NCBI GenBank assembly: GCA_045113695.1
Contig: JBGUJG010000106.1
Span: 1 to 28,863, forward strand
DNA: 28,863 bases
Direction: 5' to 3'
Source: UBA4246 sp045113695
Lineage (GTDB): Bacteria; Bacillota; Clostridia; Christensenellales; Aristaeellaceae
In this document: positions 14,953 through 22,949 of the stretch, piece after piece
Numbering within the stretch: the stretch's first letter is position 1
How the letters are laid out: each line of letters begins with the position of its first letter
Made by a program: the position numbers and the translations under genes
The notes under the pieces: model-generated
Seen by the model: the letters and a program-made list of their open reading frames with translations, nothing else
Database searches by the model: none
Told to the model about the DNA's origin: nothing

Positions 14953-16767
14953 ATGATGAAAAAAACAACAATGCGAAAAATGATGTGCCTGTATCTGGTT
15001 CTGCTGATTTCCGCCTGCCTCTGCTTACCGGCAATCTGCGAGAGCGCCGCTGAGGAGGACAGGGATACCATGCTTTCCTGGCCGTTCTCCGCTGAGATCC
15101 GGGACACTTATACGCCCGTGACGGACAGGACGGAGACCGCGGTATACAGCAGCGAAAACAGCGGCGTGACTTTTATGGCCGGTCCGATGCCGTACGGGCC
15201 GGTCGCCGATGAGGAAGAAGCGGCTTTCGCCGCCGCTGATTTTGCGTCGGGAACAGGTCTGAACATGGCATGGCTCCGGACGGACGCTTACGGCGGCGTG
15301 ATCTGCTATACCTTCCGGGCCATGGAAGACGGCCTCGAGCTGAGGAACTGCTGTCTGAAAATCATTGCCAATGATGAAGGAAAAATCCTGGGAATCGCTT
15401 CTTCCCTGCCGGACAATACGGATGACATCATCCGGGACGATCCGGACGAAGAGTATCAGCGGCAGGCAGTGCTGGACGCTGAATATGAAAGCGCGGTGTA
15501 TGAAGTCTCGCTCGAAACCCTTTCCGGCAAGCGCATGGAAGGATCCGTTCCCGTTCTGGTCAGCCCGGAGAACGGCAGTATGTATCTGGGCGACACGGAA
15601 CGCCGGATCTACTGTGTGGATTCCGCCTCTCTGGGAAGCGGGGACGGAGAAAACCCGGTCATCCGGCCCCTGTGTCTGGACGATCTCTCGGATACGGCAG
15701 GGCCGGTGATCACCTATTACCGTTTCCTCCAGGTCTATGATTACTTCGCGGCCAAAGGATGGCTGAGCCCGGACGGAAACGGCAGTCCCTGCGTACTGTC
15801 CATTGACTTTTCCGGAGACACGAACGGCAATGCCGCTTACGGCGGCTTCGGCGGCGCCTTTCATTATTTCAGCTTTGGGACGGGTGACGGCGCCAGCCAG
15901 TCCATCCAGGTGATCGCCCATGAGTTTATGCACGGCGTTTCCGCCGCGAACCATATCGGAAGGTATGAAAATGAAACCGGCGCCCTGAACGAGGCGATCA
16001 GCGATCTGATCGGCTCGGCTGTGGAAGCGGACATCGAAGGGTGGACGTTGGAACAGGACAACTGGCTGCAGAGCTTCAGAACGTCGCACCGGGACGAATA
16101 TCCCCTGTTTGTCTGGGATGAGTACTACACCCCTGCCACGGATGTCCCAGACCAGAGCGTGAACGACCTGGGCAGCGTGCATCACAACGCCAACATCGTG
16201 AACATGCTGGCATATCGTCAGGCGGAAGCCGGCATGACGCCGGCGGAACGTTTTGATTACTGGTTCCTGTTTGATCTTACGCTGACGCCGGTCACCGATT
16301 TCCCCGAGCTGGCCGCCCGGGCTGCGTGGTGCGCGGAGATTGCCGGGCTGAGCGGCTTTGCCCCGGTGATGGAGCAGGCGGTGGCCGATCTGGGGCTTGA
16401 TGACCGGTCCGTTCCCGATGAACCGCGCCTGGACCATCAGGCGCTGGTTCTGATTGACATGGTATGGCAGAACAGTGACCTTCCCGGGATCGTTACGTTT
16501 TACAACACCGCTTCTGGAAACGAGTTTTCCACCTGGCCCGTGGCGGGCACCGATCTGGCCGCCGCCGTGCTGTCTGAGGGCGAATATGTCGTTTCCATCG
16601 TGATTCATTCCGATCCGGAAGCATATTATCTATGGGACGGAGAGGACTGGCAGCCCTGCGGGCAGGAGGAAATAGAAGCAGCCCGCGGGGAAGCGGGCAG
16701 TGCCTTCCGGCTGGTCCTGAAAGGCGGGGACGTGGTCGGGCTGGATCATTTTGAAGAAAGAGAATGA
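14953..16767 (+). CDS. Secreted M4 (thermolysin-type) metallopeptidase
   Basis: The 604-residue protein has a signal peptide; the 'LISAC' at 17-21 could also be a lipobox. Residues about 70-240 form a propeptide of the FTP/PepSY kind seen in M4 enzymes. The catalytic domain has the zinc motif HEFMH (323-327), the third ligand Glu347 in GALNEAISD and the active-site histidine in SVHHN (about 410), so it should be an active zinc endopeptidase. The catalytic domain is compact and is followed by about 110 residues (495-604) of unassigned C-terminus. GGGAG at 14942-14946 supports ATG 14953. It is the second predicted extracytoplasmic metallopeptidase in this stretch, which suggests a protein-degrading habit. 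Confidence 0.88.
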   Translation: MMKKTTMRKMMCLYLVLLISACLCLPAICESAAEEDRDTMLSWPFSAEIRDTYTPVTDRTETAVYSSENSGVTFMAGPMPYGPVADEEEAAFAAADFASGTGLNMAWLRTDAYGGVICYTFRAMEDGLELRNCCLKIIANDEGKILGIASSLPDNTDDIIRDDPDEEYQRQAVLDAEYESAVYEVSLETLSGKRMEGSVPVLVSPENGSMYLGDTERRIYCVDSASLGSGDGENPVIRPLCLDDLSDTAGPVITYYRFLQVYDYFAAKGWLSPDGNGSPCVLSIDFSGDTNGNAAYGGFGGAFHYFSFGTGDGASQSIQVIAHEFMHGVSAANHIGRYENETGALNEAISDLIGSAVEADIEGWTLEQDNWLQSFRTSHRDEYPLFVWDEYYTPATDVPDQSVNDLGSVHHNANIVNMLAYRQAEAGMTPAERFDYWFLFDLTLTPVTDFPELAARAAWCAEIAGLSGFAPVMEQAVADLGLDDRSVPDEPRLDHQALVLIDMVWQNSDLPGIVTFYNTASGNEFSTWPVAGTDLAAAVLSEGEYVVSIVIHSDPEAYYLWDGEDWQPCGQEEIEAARGEAGSAFRLVLKGGDVVGLDHFEERE

Positions 16768-16793
16768 TGACGGACTGATACGGGAGAAAAGCG

Positions 16794-17306
16794 ATGAACG
16801 GACGAAAGAAATACGGCTGGACGGCAAAAGGCATCCTCGGCATGATCTTTTCGCCGATGGGTTTCCTGTTCCTGACCCTGGGGATTTGCTTCTGGCATTT
16901 CAGAGTCGGGGATGACCCCGAAGCGCCGGAGGTTTTTCTCTATACCTTCGGCGGGATGGGCGCGGTCTTTCTGATCACGGGTCTGATTCTCCTGCTGGCG
17001 GACGTCCGCCGCCGGGCCCTTCTGCGACGCGCCTATGAGGGCGGGTACTGTGTGACGGCGCAGATCGCGGGCTTTCATGAGCAGAAAAACGTGAACATGA
17101 ACGGCAGCCATCCGAATGTCGTGGAATGCCATTACACCGACCCGGACACGGGCATCGTTCATGTATACTACAGCAGGTATCTGTACATCAATGTTTCAGA
17201 CCTTCTTCAGTCGGATCAGGTGCCGGTCTATATCGACAGGATGAACGGCCGGGTCGGCTTTGTCGACATCGACGCGGTGCTGCCGGAGATCAGGGTGCAT
17301 ATGTGA
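16794..17306 (+). CDS. Two-TM membrane protein, DUF3592-like
   Basis: The 170-residue protein has two membrane segments near residues 12-34 and 47-68. A soluble domain follows, containing 'YCVTAQIAGFHEQ' and 'VECHYTDPDTGIVHVYYSRYLY'. This is the general pattern of DUF3592 proteins: two helices, then a beta-rich domain asking for 'V.Y.D' style strands. GGGAG at 16782-16786 precedes the ATG. It begins 26 nt after the M4 peptidase gene and ends 18 nt before the dihydrouridine synthase gene, so the three may share a transcript. No function is known. Confidence 0.65.
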   Translation: MNGRKKYGWTAKGILGMIFSPMGFLFLTLGICFWHFRVGDDPEAPEVFLYTFGGMGAVFLITGLILLLADVRRRALLRRAYEGGYCVTAQIAGFHEQKNVNMNGSHPNVVECHYTDPDTGIVHVYYSRYLYINVSDLLQSDQVPVYIDRMNGRVGFVDIDAVLPEIRVHM

Positions 17307-17324
17307 CATCAGGGAGGAAACCGG

Positions 17325-18227
17325 TTGATCATTTATTCTGCGCCGATGGAGGGCATTACGGACGGAGTCTTCCGCCGCGTCCACCATTGGATTTTCGGGG
17401 GCATCGACGTCTACTGCCTGCCGTTTCACAAGCTGACGCAGTCCCTGTCCCTGCAGACCCGCGAAATGCGGGACATCGCCCCGGAGGAAAACCGGGGGCT
17501 CAGGGTGCTGCCCCAGGCGCTGACCCGGGACCCTGGCCAGCTGGCGGCCTGGCTTTCGTATGTGCGCGATCTCGGTTACCCATGCGCGGATCTGAACCTG
17601 GGCTGCCCGTCGCCGACGGTGACGAAACGGGGCAGGGGCAGCGGGATGCTCCGCGACCTGCCGGCGCTGCGGTCCTTTCTGGACAGGGTGTTTTCCGCCC
17701 CGCTTCCCGTACCGCTCTCGGTCAAAACCCGCATCGGCTATGAAAGCCCCGGGGAGTGGCCGGGGATCCTGGCCCTGCTTTCGGATTATCCATTTGCCCA
17801 TGTGACGGTCCATGTCCGCACCGCGCTGGAACAGTACACCGGGGACATCCATCCGGAGGCTTTTGACCTGGCCCTGAAGCGGGGACTGCCGCACCCGGTT
17901 TACAACGGGGACCTGCGGACGCCGGAGGACGTGCAAGCCCTGTGTGCCCGCTGCCCGGGGACGGAGGCGGTCATGATCGGCCGCGGCCTGCTGTCGGACC
18001 CGGCCCTCGCCCGGCGGATCCGCGGAGGGCCGGCGGCCGGCGCGGAAGAGCTGACTGCCTGGTACACCGCCCTCTACGAGGGCTGGAAAGACCGCTTCCA
18101 GGGGACGATCGCCCTGGGCAGGATCAAGAAACTGATGGAGTGGCCCGGCGGGGATGACATCCGGAAGAAAAGGCTGCTGCGCCGGGCAGAAACGATTGAA
18201 AACTGCATTGAAGCGGCCCTTGGGTGA
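17325..18227 (+). CDS. tRNA-dihydrouridine synthase family protein
   Basis: Dus enzymes use FMN and NADPH to reduce uridine in tRNA. This 300-residue protein begins at a TTG (GGGAGG at 17312-17317, 7 nt upstream). It has the FMN-binding N-terminal 'YSAPMEGITDGVFR', the catalytic Cys94 in LNLGCPSPTVTKRGRGSGML, 'LSVKTRIG', and the C-terminal 'YNGDL' and 'MIGRGLL' phosphate-binding turns. It is about 20 residues shorter than most DusB proteins, so the C-terminal tRNA-binding helical domain is small. Clostridia often carry such a divergent second Dus, and its target position is unknown. It lies 18 nt after the small membrane protein gene. Confidence 0.88.
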   Translation: MIIYSAPMEGITDGVFRRVHHWIFGGIDVYCLPFHKLTQSLSLQTREMRDIAPEENRGLRVLPQALTRDPGQLAAWLSYVRDLGYPCADLNLGCPSPTVTKRGRGSGMLRDLPALRSFLDRVFSAPLPVPLSVKTRIGYESPGEWPGILALLSDYPFAHVTVHVRTALEQYTGDIHPEAFDLALKRGLPHPVYNGDLRTPEDVQALCARCPGTEAVMIGRGLLSDPALARRIRGGPAAGAEELTAWYTALYEGWKDRFQGTIALGRIKKLMEWPGGDDIRKKRLLRRAETIENCIEAALG

Positions 18228-18338
18228 GGGACGGACGCCGGCAGAAATGCCCGGGTGAAGTCTGCTCTGGAACGAACAGAGGGGCATGCGTGCTCTGACC
18301 GGGCAGGAAACAATTTTTACATCATCAGGAGGGTACGT

Positions 18339-18797
18339 ATGAAAGATCATGCTCAGGCTGCCGGGCAGCTTTTCATTCAGGGGTACAACTGTGCGCAGGC
18401 GGTTTTCTGCGCTTTTACGGACGTGACCGGTTATGATCTGGATACCTCGGCCCGCATGGCGTCCTCGTTCGGCGGCGGACTGGGCCGTCTGCGGGAAACC
18501 TGCGGGGTGGTGAGCGCGGCGGCGCTGGTGCTGGGTATCACGGAAGGATACGATGATCCTGCCGATTACGAGGCCAAAAAGCGGCATTACGCGCTGGTCA
18601 GGGAATTCGCGGAAAGGTTCAGGGCGGAAAATGCCAGCATCAGCTGCCGCGAACTGCTGACCCTGGCCGGGCTTCAGCCGGAAAGCGGCGGGGAACCGGA
18701 GCAGCGGAATGAAGAATTCTACCGGAAGCGTCCCTGCCCGCGGCTGGTCTGTGATGCCGCCCGCATCCTCGATGAGATGATGGCGGAAAAGCAGTGA
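18339..18797 (+). CDS. C_GCAxxG_C_C family probable redox protein
   Basis: The 152-residue protein matches the C_GCAxxG_C_C family, named for its conserved cysteine pattern and found mostly in anaerobes. The visible pattern is Gly-Tyr-Asn-Cys18-Ala-Gln, Cys24, then 'SFGGGLGRLRETCG' (Cys55), a cysteine near 104 and the C-terminal CPRLVCDAA pair. The family is predicted to bind a metal or redox centre and often lies near redox enzymes, but no activity has been settled as far as I know. AGGAGGG at 18327-18333 gives the start. It is separated from the Dus gene by 111 nt with no clear terminator. Confidence 0.85.
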   Translation: MKDHAQAAGQLFIQGYNCAQAVFCAFTDVTGYDLDTSARMASSFGGGLGRLRETCGVVSAAALVLGITEGYDDPADYEAKKRHYALVREFAERFRAENASISCRELLTLAGLQPESGGEPEQRNEEFYRKRPCPRLVCDAARILDEMMAEKQ

Positions 18798-18942
18798 TCT
18801 CCCGGCGCTGAAGGGGTTTTGCGGTGTTTTTATGTGTGAAAAGCGGGACGGCAGCCGGAGCATCAAGATATCGCCGGAGAGTCCGGCTGTACCTCCCGTG
18901 TTCCCCGGTACAACTTGATACATTCTCAAAGGCTATTGGGAA

Positions 18943-18972
18943 TTGACAAAAATACCGTTCAGCATGTAAAAT
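18943..18972 (+). promoter_or_regulatory. Promoter of the SH3-repeat protein gene
   Basis: A perfect TTGACA -35 (18943-18948) and TAAAAT -10 (18967-18972) are 18 bp apart, about 45 bp before the start codon. An 8-bp inverted repeat (CAGCCGGA at 18852-18859 with TCCGGCTG at 18882-18889) lies upstream and could be a terminator stem for the preceding gene or a protein site. Confidence 0.75.
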
Positions 18973-19015
18973 ATGAATGATTGGGAATGCACCTTCCTGA
19001 AAGGGGACTGATCAT

Positions 19016-19972
19016 ATGCTGAAGAAATGGATCGCTTTATTTGCTGTTTGCCTGATGCTGGTTTCCGCCGTGCCCGGACTGGCGGCGGAGGAACCCATCG
19101 CGCCGACGTATGTCAAGGGCAAGATTACGGCCGTGGTCGCCGCGGAAGAGGGCGCTTTTGTCTACGATGACTTTGACGAATGGAAGGAACCGGTCGACGC
19201 CCTTCCGTACGGGGCGGAAATTGAGATCAAGGCCCTCGGCCTGGCCTGGTGCAGCTTTACGAAAAAAGGCGTGAAGGGCACCTTCTATGTCCGCAGCAAC
19301 ACCCTGTCCTTCAGCGATTCGCCCTACGGCAACCAGATCGCGGTCGTCTTCCTGCAGCGCAGCAAAAGCCTGCCTTTGCACAAGACAGCAAGCACCAAGT
19401 CCAAAAACGTCACCAAGATTCCGGACGGGCAGTACGTGGTGATCATGGAAAGATTCGACCAGTTTTCCCTGATCCGCTGGGGCAAATATGAGGGCTACGT
19501 GCAGAACGACTGCCTGTCGTTCCGGGACGTCTGGGAGGGCCCGGTGGCCAAGGCTGTCCTGAAGGACCCGATCAAGCCCGAACGCCGCACCACCGTCAAT
19601 ATCCGCTCGGCGGACCGGTCAAACGGAAACCGGCTCAAGCAGTTCCCCACCCTCCGCCCGCTGACCGTCCTGCAGATCAAGGACAACGGCTGGGCGGAAG
19701 TGGAAACGGAGGACGGCCTGCACGGCTATCTGCTGAACACCAATAAAGGCAACGAGTGGCTGGTGCTGGATGACCTGGCTTTCACCGCCCCCGAACGGCG
19801 GGAGACGCCGGCGGAGATGCTTGAACGCCTGGCGGAAGAGGAAGCCGCCCGCCTGGCGGAAGAACAGCGCCTGGCGGAGGAAGAGGCTGCCCGCCTGGCC
19901 GAGGAGCAGCGCCTGGCGGAAGAAGCCGCGGCGGAGGAAGCAGCCGCTGCCGGAGAAGAGCCGGCAGAGTAA
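19016..19972 (+). CDS. Secreted SH3-domain protein with an Ala/Glu/Arg repeat tail
   Basis: The 318-residue protein has a signal peptide cut near Ala23 (VPGLAA). Bacterial SH3-like domains follow: one around 28-105, one around 108-175 (LPLHKTASTKSKNVTKIPDG) and one around 190-255 (VNIRSADRSNGNRLKQFPTL). Such domains usually bind cell-wall peptides or other proteins. The last 60 residues are a charged helical tail of two 14-residue repeats (RLAEEEAARLAEEQ) and a partial third, likely a coiled coil or rigid rod. No enzymatic domain is present. The gene has its own strong promoter and terminator, so it is a single-gene unit. A cell-envelope role is likely. The tail probably ends freely, as no anchor motif is seen. 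Confidence 0.8.
   Translation: MLKKWIALFAVCLMLVSAVPGLAAEEPIAPTYVKGKITAVVAAEEGAFVYDDFDEWKEPVDALPYGAEIEIKALGLAWCSFTKKGVKGTFYVRSNTLSFSDSPYGNQIAVVFLQRSKSLPLHKTASTKSKNVTKIPDGQYVVIMERFDQFSLIRWGKYEGYVQNDCLSFRDVWEGPVAKAVLKDPIKPERRTTVNIRSADRSNGNRLKQFPTLRPLTVLQIKDNGWAEVETEDGLHGYLLNTNKGNEWLVLDDLAFTAPERRETPAEMLERLAEEEAARLAEEQRLAEEEAARLAEEQRLAEEAAAEEAAAAGEEPAE
19826..19936 (+). repeat. 42-bp in-frame tandem repeat in the SH3 protein tail
   Basis: Copies at 19826-19867 and 19868-19909, plus a partial third at 19910-19936, encode the 14-residue unit RLAEEEAARLAEEQ. The copies differ mostly at third codon positions, so length change by slippage or recombination is possible but the repeat is not brand new. 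Confidence 0.8.
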
Positions 19973-19995
19973 ACCGGTCAGCCGGCATCATCAGG

Positions 19996-20030
19996 AAGGG
20001 GAGGAACGGAAGTGTTTCCTTCCCCTTTTT
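19996..20030 (+). terminator. Terminator after the SH3 protein gene
   Basis: AAGGGG (19996-20001) pairs with CCCCTT (20022-20027), and AGGAA (20002-20006) with TTCCT (20016-20020), with one bulged T. The stem runs into TTTTT. Confidence 0.75.
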
Positions 20031-20053
20031 CTTGAAAAGCGGTGCGGCTGTAG

Positions 20054-20220
20054 GCCGCAGAGTGAAGAGTTTTTCTCGCGGTGCTCGCAGAGTTAAAAGT
20101 GAAGAGTTTTCGCGGCCTTCAGCCGCAGAGTGGAGATCAATATCGTTTTTGAATGCACAAGTTCGGACATGCTTTCATTCGCGGACAAAATGAAATCTTC
20201 ACTCTCCACTCTTCACTCTG
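20054..20220. repeat. Noncoding block of direct and inverted GAGTGAAGAG-type repeats
   Basis: Three related left-hand copies (around 20057-20072, 20087-20109 and 20124-20136) all begin CGCAGAGT. They are answered by inverted copies near the right end (20196-20219). Two perfect inverted pairs are AGAGTGAAGAG (20059-20069) with CTCTTCACTCT (20209-20219) and AGAGTGGAGA (20127-20136) with TCTCCACTCT (20203-20212). No convincing gene lies in it. It sits between the SH3 gene's terminator and tcdA and could fold into a long stem, like a small MITE or REP-type element. Confidence 0.6.
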
Positions 20221-20271
20221 GTGCGCTGATGCCGTTTGAAAAGAAACACGCCAGAATAGCAGGGGGGTTCC

Positions 20272-21000
20272 ATGATGGTTTCACAGTTTCAGCGGACGGA
20301 GCTGCTGCTCGGGCCGGACAGGATGGAAAAGCTGCGCCGGTCCAGGGTGGCCGTGTTCGGCGTCGGCGGGGTCGGGGGGTATGCGGCGGAGGCGCTGGCC
20401 CGCAGCGGCGTCGGCGCGCTGGACCTGATCGACAGCGACCGCGTCAGCCTGACAAACCTGAACCGGCAGATCATCGCGACCCACCGGACGATCGGCATGC
20501 TCAAGACGGACGCGATGAGGGAGCGGCTGAACGAGATCTGCCCGGACCTGCGCGTCACCTGCTGGCCGGTCTTCGCCCTGCCTGACAATATGGACATGTT
20601 TCCCTTCGCGGATTATGATTATGTCGTGGACGCGGTGGACAGCGTGGCCGCCAAGGTCGGCCTGGCCGTTGCGGGGGAGCGGGCCGGTGTTCCCGTCATC
20701 AGCAGCATGGGGGCGGGCAATAAGCTGGACCCCTCCCGCTTCCGCGTGTCGGACATCAGCAAAACCTCCGTCTGCCCTCTGGCCCGGGCGGTACGCCAGG
20801 CCCTCAGAAAGAAGGGGATCACGCGGCTCAAGGCCGTCTGGTCAGACGAAGCGCCGATGACGCCGGCTGCTTTGCCGGACGGGGAACCGCTGCCGCCGGG
20901 CAAGCGCAGCCTGCCGGGCAGCATTGTCTTCGTGCCCGCCGCCGCCGGGCTGCTGATCGCTGCGGAAGTGGTCAAAGACCTGACCCGGGAGGATATATGA
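20272..21000 (+). CDS. tcdA: tRNA threonylcarbamoyladenosine dehydratase (TcdA/CsdL-type E1-like enzyme)
   Basis: TcdA uses ATP to cyclise t6A37 to ct6A in ANN-decoding tRNAs. The 242-residue protein is an E1-like (HesA/MoeB/ThiF) fold. It has an N-terminal 'RTELLLGPDRMEKL', the nucleotide-binding GVGGVGGYAAEAL (30-42), 'DLIDSDRVSLTNLNRQI' and 'DAVDSVAAKVGL'. The TcdA-typical 'SSMGAGNKLDPSRFRVSDISKTSVCPLARAVR' region and 'PGSIVFVPAAAGLLIA' complete the match. AGGGGGG at 20261-20267 precedes ATG codons at 20272 and 20275; the second has better spacing. The stop overlaps the start of the next gene by 4 nt (ATGA). Confidence 0.92.
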   Translation: MMVSQFQRTELLLGPDRMEKLRRSRVAVFGVGGVGGYAAEALARSGVGALDLIDSDRVSLTNLNRQIIATHRTIGMLKTDAMRERLNEICPDLRVTCWPVFALPDNMDMFPFADYDYVVDAVDSVAAKVGLAVAGERAGVPVISSMGAGNKLDPSRFRVSDISKTSVCPLARAVRQALRKKGITRLKAVWSDEAPMTPAALPDGEPLPPGKRSLPGSIVFVPAAAGLLIAAEVVKDLTREDI

Positions 21001-21875
21001 GAGACGAACTGACCCGCTGCCAGCTGATCGAGCGAAGCGTCCACAAGCGGTTCCGCAAGGAGCTGTGGACGCCTTTTATCCACGCCGTCAAGCAGTATCA
21101 GCTGCTCGTTCCGGGAGACCGGGTGGCCGTGTGCATCTCCGGCGGAAAGGATTCGATGCTCCTGGCCCTGCTGATGCGCCTGCTGCAGCGCTACAGCGAC
21201 TTTCCCTTCGGCCTGACCTTTCTGGTGATGGACCCGGGCTACAGCCCGGAAAACCGCCGGCGGATCGAGGAAAACGCCGCCTTGCTGGACATTCCCGTCG
21301 AAGTGTTTGAGACGGATATCTTCGCCGTCGCGGATGGGACGGAGAAAAACCCCTGCTACCTGTGCGCCAGGATGCGGCGGGGAAACCTCTACGCAGAGGC
21401 GAAGAAGCGCGGCTGCAACAAGATCGCCCTGGGCCACCACCTGAACGACGTCATCGAGACCACGGTGATGGCCATGTTCTACGGCTCACAGCTGCAGGGG
21501 ATGCTGCCGAAGCTGCGCAGCGACAACTTCCCCGGCATGGAGCTGATCCGCCCGATGTACCGGATCCTGGAGGACGACGTGGTTGCCTGGGCCCGCTACA
21601 ACGGCCTTTCCTTCCTGCGGTGCGCCTGCCGCCTGACCGAGCGCAGCGAGGATCACGAAGCCCTTTCCAAGCGCAAGGCGGTCAAGGAGATGATCCGCAG
21701 TCTCAAGGCCACCGAGCCGGACATCGAGCTTCGCATCTTCGCCGCCCTTCACACCGTCAACATCCAGACCTTCCCGGGCTGGAAGGAAGGCGGGAAGGAG
21801 CACTCGTTTTTGGAGAGGTACGAAGGCGGGGAAAAGGACCCGGGCAGCGGGCAACAAACCGGCTGTAGTGAGTGA
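20997..21875 (+). CDS. TtcA-family PP-loop tRNA thiolation enzyme
   Basis: This 292-residue ATP-pyrophosphatase has the PP-loop SGGKDS (about residues 50-55), then NPCYLCARMRRG (the CxxC iron-sulphur cysteine pair), 'KIALGHHLNDVIETTVMAMFYG' and a third cysteine region 'FLRCACRLTER'. These are the hallmarks of TtcA, which makes 2-thiocytidine in tRNA using a [4Fe-4S] cluster. Firmicutes paralogues are less well characterised, so the exact tRNA base is uncertain. It starts within the tcdA stop codon (ATGA overlap), so two tRNA-modification genes are translationally coupled. The last 25 residues (EGGEKDPGSGQQTGCSE) look like read-through into intergenic repeat DNA. Confidence 0.88.
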   Translation: MRDELTRCQLIERSVHKRFRKELWTPFIHAVKQYQLLVPGDRVAVCISGGKDSMLLALLMRLLQRYSDFPFGLTFLVMDPGYSPENRRRIEENAALLDIPVEVFETDIFAVADGTEKNPCYLCARMRRGNLYAEAKKRGCNKIALGHHLNDVIETTVMAMFYGSQLQGMLPKLRSDNFPGMELIRPMYRILEDDVVAWARYNGLSFLRCACRLTERSEDHEALSKRKAVKEMIRSLKATEPDIELRIFAALHTVNIQTFPGWKEGGKEHSFLERYEGGEKDPGSGQQTGCSE

Positions 21876-21894
21876 GGAGTCAGGAATGAGGATT
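21867..21894 (+). repeat. GTGAGGAGT-type intergenic repeat at the end of the TtcA-like gene
   Basis: The stretch is built from short GAGTGAGGAGT/AGGAATGAGGA units and spans the stop codon. The reverse complement of its GTGAGGAGT core recurs at about 25329-25340 in another intergenic region, so it appears to be a dispersed simple repeat. Confidence 0.45.
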
Positions 21895-21979
21895 GACCGC
21901 ATCTGTAAAGACTGTCCGATCCTTTGACTGCTCCGAACCTGTTTGAACCAATGTCCGAGAAAAACACTGAGAAAAAACG

Positions 21980-21996
21980 GTCAAAGTACATTTGAC
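21980..21996. promoter_or_regulatory. GTCAAA palindrome
   Basis: A perfect GTCAAA/TTTGAC inverted repeat with a 5-nt spacer lies just before a terminator hairpin. It contains a TTGACA-like hexamer (21992-21997) but no matching -10 follows. It may be a protein site or chance. Confidence 0.25.
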
Positions 21997-21998
21997 AC

Positions 21999-22036
21999 AG
22001 CTGCCCTTTTACATGGCGGGCGGCTTTTTAATTTTT
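21999..22036 (+). terminator. Terminator of the tcdA/TtcA-like operon
   Basis: AGCTGCCC (21999-22006) pairs with GGGCGGCT (22018-22025), with one G-U pair and an 11-nt loop. It is followed by TTTTTAATTTTT. Confidence 0.8.
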
Positions 22037-22132
22037 CAGGCTCAAAGGCGGCGCTGGCAAGGCAATAGAACGACCCAAACAGGCAGCATCCTGATTTACC
22101 CCTATCCTGTACTTGTTCCGCGCTTCAGCGCA

Positions 22133-22174
22133 CATTATGCATTATGAATTATGAATTATGAATTATGCATTACG
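22133..22174. repeat. Six heptamer repeats of (C/A)ATTATG
   Basis: Six consecutive 7-bp units run CATTATG, CATTATG, AATTATG three times, then CATTACG. They lie in the gene-free gap 21876-22354, just upstream of the sigma-factor promoter. Apart from the terminator at 21999-22036, this repeat and the promoter elements, I see nothing else in that gap. Confidence 0.85.
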
Positions 22175-22187
22175 AATCCTCCCTGCC

Positions 22188-22250
22188 GTTCGTGCCATAT
22201 ATGTGCTGTTCGTGACGCGGATGGAAAAACGGGGATGTTTGTAGTATAAT
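22188..22250 (+). promoter_or_regulatory. Promoter A: paired TTCGTG direct repeats plus TATAAT (sigma-factor gene)
   Basis: GTTCGTG occurs at 22188-22194 and again at 22208-22214, 20 bp apart. A perfect TATAAT follows at 22245-22250, 37 bp after the start of the second copy. There is no -35 hexamer at the right place, so an activator is likely needed. GTTCGT fits the core of the published LytTR-domain site (GTTN[AG][TG]). The same arrangement occurs at 25355-25417 and 26556-26621. Confidence 0.65.
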
Positions 22251-22354
22251 AAAATGCTACAATTTGGCCGGTTTTCTGCGTTTTGGCTGCGCTTTTTCCT
22301 GACAGGTTTTCCCCGGGTGAAAGACCCAGATCATTTCCTGGCTGAAGAGGTTTT

Positions 22355-22915
22355 ATGACTGCAACGAACGAACGGGAAAAATTCATATCGGAGCTGTATA
22401 CCCTGTACGCGGAGACGCTGGACCGTCACTGCAGGGCATATGTCGCTTACGCCCCGGAATATGACGGCCTGATCGCCGAGTGCGTTCAGGAGACGTTCCT
22501 TTCGGCTTTTTCCGAATACGAGACGCTGAAAGACCATCCCTGCCCCCGGGGCTGGCTGCTTAAAACCTGCCATCACCGCCTGCTCAACGCCCTGCGTAAA
22601 GCTCGCCGGGCCCGGAAGCACGAGGCCTTCTCCCTGGACCAGCAGGCGGAAGAACCGGAGGAACAGACGCTTTCGTCCGTCGAGCGGTGGCTGGCAAACG
22701 AGGCGGCGAAGGAATACGAGGAAGAGATCCTCAGCCTCCTGACCGGTCAGGAGCAGGCCGCGTACACAGAGTATTTAAAGAAGGGCAAATCCATCCGAAG
22801 GATTGCCGAAGAAACCGGGAAATCGGAGGCGGCGGTGAAATCCACCGTCGCGCGGATCCGGAAAAAAATACGTTTAAGCAAGATTTTTACATTCTGGCAG
22901 AATCTTTTCTCATGA
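22355..22915 (+). CDS. RNA polymerase sigma factor, ECF-like
   Basis: The 186-residue protein has a sigma region 2 (about 12-90: 'LYAETLDRHCRAYV', 'LIAECVQETFLSAFSEYETL', 'PRGWLLKTCHHRLLNALRKARR'). A linker rich in Glu follows, then a region 4 helix-turn-helix (about 130-172: 'QEQAAYTEYLKKGKSIRRIAEETGKSEAAVKSTVARIRKKI'). This is the two-domain layout of extracytoplasmic-function sigma factors. GAAGAGG lies close before the ATG (4 nt). The gene downstream encodes a membrane protein of the anti-sigma layout, 34 nt away, so the pair is probably a sigma/anti-sigma unit. It is expressed from promoter A, whose sites suggest control by the LytTR protein encoded 3.4 kb downstream. Confidence 0.88.
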   Translation: MTATNEREKFISELYTLYAETLDRHCRAYVAYAPEYDGLIAECVQETFLSAFSEYETLKDHPCPRGWLLKTCHHRLLNALRKARRARKHEAFSLDQQAEEPEEQTLSSVERWLANEAAKEYEEEILSLLTGQEQAAYTEYLKKGKSIRRIAEETGKSEAAVKSTVARIRKKIRLSKIFTFWQNLFS

Positions 22916-22949
22916 TATCGGACCTTATATCATTGAAGGGGGAAAAACC

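Noticed and set aside
15025..16608. A 527-codon minus-strand open frame opposite the M4 peptidase
   Set aside because: The plus-strand frame has the HEFMH/Glu/His set; the antisense frame has no motif.
17196..18929. A 577-codon minus-strand open frame across the Dus region
   Set aside because: It spans several plus-strand genes and their gaps, which is typical of a GC-driven artefact.
20130..20585. A 151-codon plus-strand frame overlapping tcdA
   Set aside because: It begins inside the repeat block, then reads tcdA in the wrong frame as an Arg/Gly/Pro-rich chain.
22133..22174. A CRISPR-like array
   Set aside because: The units are 7 bp, contiguous and without spacers, so it is a simple tandem repeat.
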